Shown: piece by piece, positions 4,746-11,492 of the stretch | How the letters are laid out: each line of letters opens with the position of its first letter | Numbering within the stretch: position 1 is the first letter of the stretch | Assembly (NCBI GenBank): GCA_031285695.1 | Contig: JAITVR010000096.1 | Location: forward strand, 1 to 11,492 | Length of the DNA stretch: 11,492 bases | Source: Prevotellaceae bacterium | Lineage (GTDB): Bacteria; Bacteroidota; Bacteroidia; Bacteroidales; UBA932 | Reading direction: 5' to 3' | Program-made: the position numbers and the translations under genes | Notes under the pieces: model-generated | The model's database searches: none | The model's input: the letters and a program-made list of their open reading frames with translations, nothing else | What the model was told of the DNA's origin: nothing

Positions 4746-7382
4746 TTAACCGCACTTGGAGTGGCCGCAGCTTTTGCAGGTAAGGCAGCCTTCTTGATAG
4801 ACTAAGTCTTCGGAGTTGCACTCGCTGCATTTTTGCCCCTCTTCGGCCTTGGTGCCATCGGGAATGTACTGCTTGAGCGAGCGCTCTACGCCGACCTTCC
4901 ATGAGTTGATGGAATCGCTTTCGAAGTGCAGCCCGTCCACAATGTTGATGACATCGACCAGGGGAACGCCGTTGCGCAGCACGCCCGAAATGAAGCGTGC
5001 GTAGTTCCAGTACTCCTTGTTGAACATGTACGAAATGGCGTTGACCGATTGCATGTAGCCGTACTTGTTTTCGTACTCAAAGTTGTAAATGCTTTTTTCG
5101 GGGTTGAGCGGGTCAACGGTTTTAATAATTTTTCCCTTTTTTACGCTGCGCGGCATAAGCAGGTCGTCATCGCCGGCCATGCCGGTAAATACTTCGTAGG
5201 GCTGGTTGTTGTACAGGCCTACAAAGGCTATCCATTCCTCGGTGCCGTTGCGGAAGCGAATTACGTCGGCCTCCAGCTCTTCGGGGCGCTTGGTGGGCAT
5301 TTTGTCGGTAGAAGCGTTGCTGCTGCCTGCGGCCACCAGCACGCCGTTGCGCGAGCCATCGCGGTAAACGGTAATGCCTTTGCAGCCGCTTTCCCAGGCG
5401 GTTTGATACACCTTGGCCACCATTTCCTCGTTGATGCTGTTGGGCAGGTTTACGGTTACGCTAATGGAGTGGTCCACCCACTGCTGCATTTGCCCCTGCA
5501 TTTTTACCTTGGCTACCCAGTCCACATCGTTTGAGGTGGCCTTGTGGTAGGGCGATTTTTCGGCTATGGCGGCAATAAATTCTTCGCTTGCGCCTTCCAG
5601 CTCTTTTGTGCTGTAGCCGTTGGTTTCGAGCCAGGTTACAAACTTGTGGTGCAGCACCAAGAATTCTTCAAAAGCATCGCCTTTTTCGTCCACAAAGGCT
5701 ACCTTCACGTTTTTGTCGTTGTGGTTTACCTTGCGGCGGCGCTTGTAAAAGGGCATAAATACCGGCTCAATACCCGAGGTGGTTTGCGACATGATGCTGG
5801 TGGTGCCCGTGGGAGCAATGGTAAGCATGGCAATGTTGCGACGACCGTGCTGCTTCATTTCTTCGTACAGCGCAGGGTCGGCCTCGCGTATGCGGCCAAT
5901 CATGGGGTTGTTTTCCTCGCGCTTGGCATCGTAAATTTTGAAGGCGCCGCGCTCCTTTGCCATAGTTACCGATGCGCGGTAGGCTTCTACTGCCAAAGTT
6001 TTTTGCTTATCTACGGCAAATTCAATGGCATCGTCGGAGCCGTAGCGCAGGCCCATGGCGGCCAGCATGTCGCCCTCGGCGGTAATGCCCAAACCCGTGC
6101 GGCGACCCATGATGGCTTTTTCGCGAATCTTTTTCCAAAGGTTGCGCTCTACCATTTTAATATCTTCCTGCTCGGGGTCGGCCTCAATTTTGCTTATAAT
6201 GGCGTCAATCTTTTCCAGCTCCAAGTCAATCACATCGTCCATCATGCGCATGGCTTTGTGCACGTGCTCTTTGTAAAGCGGCATGTTGAACGAAGCCTTT
6301 TGGGTAAACGGATTTTCCACGTAGCCGTAAAGGTTGATGGCAATAAGGCGGCAGCTGTCGTAGGGGCAAAGCGGAATTTCGCCGCAGGGATTTGTTGAAA
6401 CCGTGCGGAAACCCAAATCGGCGTAGCAATCGGGCACCGACTGACCGATAATGGTGTCCCAAAACAGAATGCCGGGTTCGGCGCTTTGCCAAGCGTTGTG
6501 CACAATTTTGTTCCACAATTTACTTGCGTCCACCTCAAAGCGGAACTTTGGCTCTTCGGCATCAATGGGATACTGCTGCACGTAAGGCTTTCCGCTCTTT
6601 ACGCACTCCATAAATTCGTTGTCAATTTTTACCGAAACGTTGGCGCCTGTAACCTTGCCGCTTTCCATTTTGGCATCAATAAACTTTTCGGCATCGGGGT
6701 GCTTAATGCTTACGCTCAGCATCAGCGCGCCGCGGCGACCGTCCATAGCCACCTCGCGCGTGGAGTTGGAGTATCTTTCCATAAAGGGAACCAAACCCGT
6801 AGAGTTGAGCGCGCTATTTAGTACGGGAGTTCCGCTTGGGCGAATGTGCGACAAATCGTGCCCTACGCCGCCGCGGCGCTTCATGAGCTGTACCTGCTCC
6901 TCGTCCACGCGGAAAATGCCGCCGTAGGAATCGGCCGGCGGGTTGGTGCCAATTACAAAACAGTTTGAAAGTGAGGCAACTTGGTACTTGTTGCCCACGC
7001 CCGTCATGGGGCCGCCCTGCGGAATGACGTACTTAAAGTGGTCCAGCAGCTCAAAAATTTCCTGCTCCGTCATCGGGTTGGCGTACTTGCGCTCAATGCG
7101 GGCAAACTCGCGCGCCAAGCGGCGGTGCATATCGGCGGGCGTGTGCTCGTAAATATTGCCAAACGAGTCCTTTAGTGCGTACTTGTTCACCCAGTTTCTG
7201 GCCGCCATGCTGTCGCCGCCAAAGTATTCGGTGGCGGCCTTGGTGGCCTCCTCGTAGGTGTACGTTGTTAGCACCTCTTTTTCCTTGGGCTCAGCCACCA
7301 CCATTTTTTCGGCAGCAGCCGCCACTTCCTTTTGTTTTACCTCGTTTTCCACGCTTGTTTCGGCAAAAAGTCCTACTTCCAT
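4746..7382 (-). CDS. nrdJ: Vitamin B12-dependent (class II) ribonucleotide reductase
   Basis: This enzyme reduces ribonucleotides to deoxyribonucleotides using an adenosylcobalamin-derived radical, with no need for oxygen or a separate radical subunit. The product has 878 residues. The reductase barrel carries the active-site disulfide cysteine in LSNCFVIG (C141) and the catalytic NPCGE motif (N331, C333, E335). It also has PTGTTSIMSQTTSGIEPVF and GCKGITVYRDGSR, both characteristic of NrdJ. The last 28 residues hold six cysteines (852, 855, 866, 869, 872, 877), a zinc-ribbon or redox tail that may re-reduce the active site. The N-terminus is a Glu/Lys/Ala-rich linker without an ATP-cone. The start at 7382 is preferred to an in-frame GTG at 7448, which lies inside the leader hairpin. 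The gene is divergent from cysK. No cobalamin riboswitch is visible in its short leader. Confidence 0.95.
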   Translation of the reverse strand: MEVGLFAETSVENEVKQKEVAAAAEKMVVAEPKEKEVLTTYTYEEATKAATEYFGGDSMAARNWVNKYALKDSFGNIYEHTPADMHRRLAREFARIERKYANPMTEQEIFELLDHFKYVIPQGGPMTGVGNKYQVASLSNCFVIGTNPPADSYGGIFRVDEEQVQLMKRRGGVGHDLSHIRPSGTPVLNSALNSTGLVPFMERYSNSTREVAMDGRRGALMLSVSIKHPDAEKFIDAKMESGKVTGANVSVKIDNEFMECVKSGKPYVQQYPIDAEEPKFRFEVDASKLWNKIVHNAWQSAEPGILFWDTIIGQSVPDCYADLGFRTVSTNPCGEIPLCPYDSCRLIAINLYGYVENPFTQKASFNMPLYKEHVHKAMRMMDDVIDLELEKIDAIISKIEADPEQEDIKMVERNLWKKIREKAIMGRRTGLGITAEGDMLAAMGLRYGSDDAIEFAVDKQKTLAVEAYRASVTMAKERGAFKIYDAKREENNPMIGRIREADPALYEEMKQHGRRNIAMLTIAPTGTTSIMSQTTSGIEPVFMPFYKRRRKVNHNDKNVKVAFVDEKGDAFEEFLVLHHKFVTWLETNGYSTKELEGASEEFIAAIAEKSPYHKATSNDVDWVAKVKMQGQMQQWVDHSISVTVNLPNSINEEMVAKVYQTAWESGCKGITVYRDGSRNGVLVAAGSSNASTDKMPTKRPEELEADVIRFRNGTEEWIAFVGLYNNQPYEVFTGMAGDDDLLMPRSVKKGKIIKTVDPLNPEKSIYNFEYENKYGYMQSVNAISYMFNKEYWNYARFISGVLRNGVPLVDVINIVDGLHFESDSINSWKVGVERSLKQYIPDGTKAEEGQKCSECNSEDLVYQEGCLTCKSCGHSKCG

Positions 7383-7442
7383 GACTTTTAAGTTTAGTAA
7401 AAAATATTCTATATAAAAAAGCTTATCTCTGGTGTAAAAAAT

Positions 7443-7474
7443 AAACACCCCCGATGATAAAAGAGGGGGTGTTT
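7443..7474 (-). promoter_or_regulatory. GC-rich hairpin with U-rich tail in the nrdJ leader
   Basis: AAACACCCCC (7443-7452) and GGGGGTGTTT (7465-7474) form a perfect 10-bp stem with a 12-base loop. Read on the minus strand, the direction of nrdJ, it is followed by ATTTTTTAC, as in an intrinsic terminator. It sits between the predicted nrdJ promoter and the nrdJ start, and no gene upstream needs a terminator here, so attenuation or 5' mRNA protection is possible. Confidence 0.55.
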
Positions 7475-7484
7475 TGTCATGCTA

Positions 7485-7492
7485 CAAAGGTA
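7485..7492 (-). promoter_or_regulatory. Predicted -7 promoter element for nrdJ
   Basis: CAAAGGTA on the plus strand reads TACCTTTG on the minus strand, an exact TAnnTTTG match. Transcription would start near 7479, giving a leader of about 97 bases that opens with the hairpin. The -33 region is only a weak match. Confidence 0.45.
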
Positions 7493-7642
7493 CATGTTAA
7501 AAGCCTTAGGAAACGAATTTAGCTCGCCATACTTTTTAACAAGATATTAAAATCATGATTATAAATAAATTGCAAAATATATATAAAAAAGGCGGTAGCG
7601 CGGCACAATGCCTTACGTATCGTAGGATACAAAAAAAATAGG
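7493..7642. other. Intergenic region between divergent nrdJ and cysK
   Basis: This AT-rich stretch separates the two promoters. I see no gene, riboswitch or other recognisable RNA. A small imperfect palindrome, CCTTACGTATCGTAGG, lies at 7611-7626 just upstream of the cysK promoter element and could be a binding site, with low confidence. Confidence 0.4.
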
Positions 7643-7650
7643 TAACTTTG
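7643..7650 (+). promoter_or_regulatory. -7 promoter element for cysK
   Basis: TAACTTTG is an exact TAnnTTTG match ending 36 bases before the cysK ATG at 7687. It overlaps an in-frame TTG at 7648 and so argues against that alternative start. Confidence 0.55.
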
Positions 7651-7686
7651 TGCGGCCTATTTTACCACCCAAAACCTAAAATTACC

Positions 7687-8634
7687 ATGCCAAAAATTGC
7701 CCACCAGCTTGCCGACCTTATAGGCAACACGCCCCTGCTTGAAGTTCAGCGATTTTCACACGCTAACTATCCGAATGTCAATATATTAGCAAAGCTTGAA
7801 TGCTTCAATCCGCTTGGCAGCGTAAAAGACCGCGCCGCCCTTGCCATGGTTGAAGATGCCGAAGCGCAGGGAAAGCTCAAGCCCGGCGCAACCATTATTG
7901 AGTCCACCAGCGGAAATATGGGCGTGGGCCTGGCGCTTGCGGCGGCGTGCAGGGGCTACAAGCTGGTGCTTACCATGCCCGAAACCATGAGCCTCGAGCG
8001 GCGCAACCTGCTCAAGGCGCTGGGCGCAACGGTAGTGCTAACTTCGGGCGCCGAAGGCATGAGCGGCGCCGTAAAAAAGGCGGAAGAATTGCAGGCGAAA
8101 ACACCCGATAGCCTTATTTTACAGCAGTTTAGCAATCCCGCCAATCCCGCTGCGCACCGGCGCACTACGGGCGAAGAAATTTGGCGCGACACCGATGGAA
8201 AAGTCGATATTTTTGTGGCGGGTGTTGGCACAGGCGGCACCATTAGCGGCGTGGGCGAGGTGCTTAAGGCGCACAACCCGAAGGTAAAAATTGTTGCCGT
8301 AGAGCCTGCTGCTTCGCCCGTGCTGAGCGGCGGAAAGCCAAGCTCGCACAAAATTCAGGGTATTGGCGCAAATTTTATTCCACAAAACTTTAATAACCAA
8401 ATAGTTGACAAAATCATTGCGGTAAGCGATGACGATGCCATACGCACCTCGCGGCTGCTGGCGCAAACCGAAGGGCTGTTGGTGGGAATTTCGTCGGGCG
8501 CAGCCATGTTTGCCGCCGTGCAGCTGGCGCAAATGCCCGAGCACGCAGGCAAAACTATTGTAGCGCTGCTCCCCGACACCGGCGAGCGGTACCTCTCAAC
8601 TGCGCTGTACGACTTTGAGGGGTATCCGTTGTAA
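7687..8634 (+). CDS. cysK: Cysteine synthase A (O-acetylserine sulfhydrylase)
   Basis: This PLP enzyme makes cysteine from O-acetylserine and sulfide in the cytoplasm. The 315-residue product has the fold-type II marks in order: LIGNTPLLEV at 11-20, the PLP-binding lysine in GSVKDR (K47), the substrate loop STSGNMG at 73-79, the phosphate-binding GVGTGGTISG around 179-188, and VGISSGAA around 266-273, with the cofactor-ring serine. The substrate loop has methionine where most family members have threonine (SGNTG), a variant that could mildly alter substrate handling. The start at 7687 is chosen because it gives the usual N-terminus and sits 36 bases behind the promoter. metY follows after 105 bases, making a two-gene sulfur-assimilation unit. 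A cystathionine-synthase-like specificity is a less likely alternative. Confidence 0.92.
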   Translation: MPKIAHQLADLIGNTPLLEVQRFSHANYPNVNILAKLECFNPLGSVKDRAALAMVEDAEAQGKLKPGATIIESTSGNMGVGLALAAACRGYKLVLTMPETMSLERRNLLKALGATVVLTSGAEGMSGAVKKAEELQAKTPDSLILQQFSNPANPAAHRRTTGEEIWRDTDGKVDIFVAGVGTGGTISGVGEVLKAHNPKVKIVAVEPAASPVLSGGKPSSHKIQGIGANFIPQNFNNQIVDKIIAVSDDDAIRTSRLLAQTEGLLVGISSGAAMFAAVQLAQMPEHAGKTIVALLPDTGERYLSTALYDFEGYPL

Positions 8635-10035
<1,401 letters not shown>

Positions 10036-10053
10036 GCTGTAATTTTTGGTTGA

Positions 10054-10088
10054 AAAAAGCGGGACAAATATTTGCCCCGCTTTTTATT
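10054..10088 (+). terminator. Rho-independent terminator of the cysK-metY unit
   Basis: AAAAAGCGGGACAAA (10054-10068) pairs with TTTGCCCCGCTTTTT (10071-10085) with one mismatch, followed by a T-rich tract. It starts 18 bases after the metY stop. Confidence 0.9.
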
Positions 10089-10153
10089 TATAAAAATCAC
10101 AAGTAGAATATACATGCAATTTACAACGGTTTACTTAAAGTAAAACTTTACTA

Positions 10154-10465
10154 TTAAATTCGTGACTTTTGAATTATGCGGATAATTAAGGATACAAGAT
10201 AAATGCCCAATCCATAAACTATTGCAAAGCTTGCCACTTTTATGCCTGCCGCATAGACACTTAGAGGCACATCTTTGGTAACATGCATAATACCTGCCAC
10301 TTGTATAAATCCTATTAACGTAAAAATCGTCCCTGTAACAAGGGCAATTTTGCCGATTTCCTTAATCCATGCGGGCGCTTTCCATGCTGCCAGCAGCAGG
10401 GCTAACAAAATAATGGTTAGGATTGTCATTCCCCCAACCCCACCTGTAAAAAATAGCTGTACCAT
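10154..10465 (-). CDS. Small ExbB/TolQ/MotA-like three-helix membrane protein
   Basis: This 103-residue integral membrane protein has three hydrophobic segments at about residues 11-28, 37-60 and 68-97. The pattern is an N-terminal FFTGGVGGMTILTIILL helix, then IKEIGKIALVTGTIFTLIGFIQ, then VYAAGIKVASFAIVYGLGIYLVS. It resembles the short, roughly 100-residue MotA/TolQ/ExbB-like proteins found in Bacteroidota, which keep the membrane core but lack the large cytoplasmic part of true ExbB. Proton-channel activity cannot be assumed. No ExbD or TonB partner is adjacent. An exact TAnnTTTG match (minus strand, 10500-10507) lies 34 bases upstream of the ATG at 10465, supporting this start. It is divergent from the LytTR regulator, which could control it, though this is only inferred from position. 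Confidence 0.65.
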   Translation of the reverse strand: MVQLFFTGGVGGMTILTIILLALLLAAWKAPAWIKEIGKIALVTGTIFTLIGFIQVAGIMHVTKDVPLSVYAAGIKVASFAIVYGLGIYLVSLIIRIIQKSRI

Positions 10466-10499
10466 AGTTGTAAAAATTAAAAGGTTAATTATTCAAAGG

Positions 10500-10507
10500 C
10501 AAAATTA
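10500..10507 (-). promoter_or_regulatory. -7 promoter element for the ExbB-like gene
   Basis: CAAAATTA on the plus strand reads TAATTTTG on the minus strand, an exact TAnnTTTG match 34 bases before the start codon. No convincing -33 element was found. Confidence 0.45.
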
Positions 10508-10613
10508 CTACCTCTGTGGTCATTTTGGTGCTGCTCAGCTTCGCCAAATCCCCTGCTTCAACAATCAAATCCCCACAAATGCAAAAACAGCAGCAATGCG
10601 CCCTCTTTTTTTG

Positions 10614-10621
10614 TACATTTG
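10614..10621 (+). promoter_or_regulatory. -7 promoter element for the LytTR gene
   Basis: TACATTTG is an exact TAnnTTTG match. Transcription would begin near 10627, downstream of the ATG at 10596 and upstream of the TTG at 10641, which helps decide the start of the regulator. Confidence 0.4.
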
Positions 10622-10640
10622 TTGCGAAAACAGCCGAAAT

Positions 10641-11342
10641 TTGAAGCAATACTTTGAAATAATTTATTGGTTGACAGCGGTACTACTGATTAGCCTCATA
10701 TTCACAAGCCTAACCGAGAGCTATGGTCAAGCCATTGTTTTGGCGGTAACATTGCTTCCCTGTGTGCTATTTGCGAAGTTTTTTGGCAGCACCATAAGCT
10801 ACAAAAATCGCCGCAGAGCAATTCTCGAAACAATATACCTGCTGCTGATAGTGCTCATAATGGAGTACTTATTCATAATTTTGATTTGCTGCTGGCACCT
10901 CAAATTTCAGCTTTCCGAAGCCTCAAGCGTGCTATTCAACCCGCTATTTATCTGGTTCTTACTCATTACTTTTTTGGCCTTTGAAAAAATTTTAAGTGTA
11001 AAACTTGCCGTTGACAAAGCGCAAAGTAAATTTATTGAGTTCACATCGGAGCGGCGCAAAGTAAAAATTGAGGTGGACACCATACTATACGTTGAATCAA
11101 GAGATGATGTGGTTTTTGTTGTTACAGCCAATGGCGAGCAGTATCGAACAAAAATGAATATATCACTATGGAGCAACGTTTTAGATATTCGTTTTGTGAG
11201 AGTTCATAGGGCATTTATTGTCAACAAAAGTTATGTGAGCGGCATGTCGTTAGGGCGGCTGAAGCTAACTTCGGGCGCCGAGATTGATGTTTCAAAACGC
11301 TATCGCAATGGCGTGGAAGAGTGGTTTGCCAATGCCAAGTAA
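10641..11342 (+). CDS. Membrane-anchored LytTR-family DNA-binding regulator
   Basis: The 233-residue product has four probable membrane helices at about residues 8-28, 31-50, 60-85 and 97-118. A short linker leads to a C-terminal LytTR DNA-binding domain at about 135-231. Recognisable LytTR elements are ILYVESRDDVVFVVTANGEQYRTKM (positions 148-172, a strand-rich core) and FVRVHRAFIVNKSYV at 185-199. The family is normally a response regulator output domain, but no receiver domain is present, so the membrane part probably senses or is controlled directly. The TTG at 10641 is chosen because MKQYFEIIYW is the usual start for this Bacteroidota architecture and a promoter match lies just upstream. 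An ATG at 10596 would add 15 residues. Divergence from the ExbB-like gene makes that gene a candidate target. A HAD phosphatase gene follows. Confidence 0.85.
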   Translation: MKQYFEIIYWLTAVLLISLIFTSLTESYGQAIVLAVTLLPCVLFAKFFGSTISYKNRRRAILETIYLLLIVLIMEYLFIILICCWHLKFQLSEASSVLFNPLFIWFLLITFLAFEKILSVKLAVDKAQSKFIEFTSERRKVKIEVDTILYVESRDDVVFVVTANGEQYRTKMNISLWSNVLDIRFVRVHRAFIVNKSYVSGMSLGRLKLTSGAEIDVSKRYRNGVEEWFANAK

Positions 11343-11409
11343 ATATTTTAAAAACATAAATAGTTTATAAACAAAATATTATAATATATTATTTAAAGTA
11401 AAAGTTTAA

Positions 11410-11492
11410 GTGAAAAATTACGCTGCCATTATCTTTGACCTTGATGGAACCTTGGTCAACTCCGTTGAGGATATTGCCGACTGCATGAACCG
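11410..11492 (+). CDS. HAD-superfamily phosphatase, phosphoglycolate-phosphatase-like (N-terminal part)
   Basis: A GTG at 11410 opens a frame that continues past the right edge. The 27 complete codons read VKNYAAIIFDLDGTLVNSVEDIADC and onward. FDLDGTL contains motif I of the haloacid dehalogenase superfamily, with the nucleophile aspartate and the general acid two residues later. The LVNSVEDIADCMNR continuation is typical of the phosphoglycolate phosphatase (Gph) subgroup, which removes 2-phosphoglycolate. Substrate cannot be assigned from this fragment. No ATG lies in frame nearby upstream, so GTG is the likely start. The 67-base gap after the LytTR gene is AT-rich without a clear promoter, so co-transcription is possible. 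Confidence 0.8.
   Translation, partial: MKNYAAIIFDLDGTLVNSVEDIADCMN

Noticed and set aside
4926..6398. Long plus-strand open frames opposite nrdJ
   Set aside because: They are mirror frames of a strongly conserved enzyme gene, caused by its codon use; they show no domain, promoter or ribosome site.
7383..7448. GTG start extending NrdJ by 22 residues
   Set aside because: The codon lies in the leader hairpin and the extension is not family-like; the ATG at 7382 is preferred.
7383..7686. Cobalamin riboswitch upstream of nrdJ
   Set aside because: No B12-box-like sequence was visible on the minus strand, and the predicted leader of about 97 bases is too short for the usual structure of around 200 bases.
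10275..10640. Long N-terminal extension of the LytTR frame
   Set aside because: It is antisense to the ExbB-like gene and crosses the divergent promoter region; the sequence is not protein-like.

Overview
The window looks like chromosomal DNA from a member of the Bacteroidota, probably near the Bacteroidales. The tyrosyl-tRNA synthetase, argininosuccinate lyase and LytTR membrane regulator read like Bacteroidota versions of those families. Most genes lack Shine-Dalgarno sequences. Exact matches to the Bacteroidota -7 promoter element TAnnTTTG lie shortly upstream of several start codons. This taxonomic call is inferred from sequence impressions, not from a search.

Layout. Positions 1-468 hold the 3' end of argH. 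Next come a 31-bp inverted repeat (494-582), a 38-residue single-pass membrane protein with its own ribosome binding site and terminator (710-882), and an AT-rich regulatory stretch. A 'mobile mystery' pair follows: an XRE-type regulator (1040-1510) overlapping a Fic-domain gene (from 1495). The Fic frame has no stop and runs straight into tyrS, giving a 635-codon Fic-TyrRS reading frame ending at 3402. A 5-formyltetrahydrofolate cyclo-ligase gene (3460-4092) follows. It carries an 87-bp palindromic repeat inserted exactly in frame. Convergent to it is a UPF0306/YhbP-like gene (4148-4633, minus strand), then a class II B12-dependent ribonucleotide reductase (4746-7382, minus). Divergent from that is a sulfur-assimilation pair, cysK and metY (7687-10035), closed by a strong terminator. 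The right end holds a small ExbB/TolQ-like membrane protein (10154-10465, minus), a divergent four-helix membrane LytTR regulator (10641-11342) and the first 83 bases of a HAD phosphatase.

How the genes work together. Most are housekeeping genes: arginine synthesis, tRNA charging, folate salvage, dNTP supply, and cysteine and homocysteine synthesis. The accessory signal is concentrated in two places. One is the mmpA/mmpB cassette lodged directly against tyrS, with a palindrome over the presumed mmpA promoter that suggests autoregulation. The other is a set of short palindromic and AT-rich repeats, one of which now encodes part of an enzyme. The most notable objects are the Fic-TyrRS fusion and the in-frame repeat in the cyclo-ligase. 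No CRISPR array, tRNA, rRNA or transposase gene was seen.
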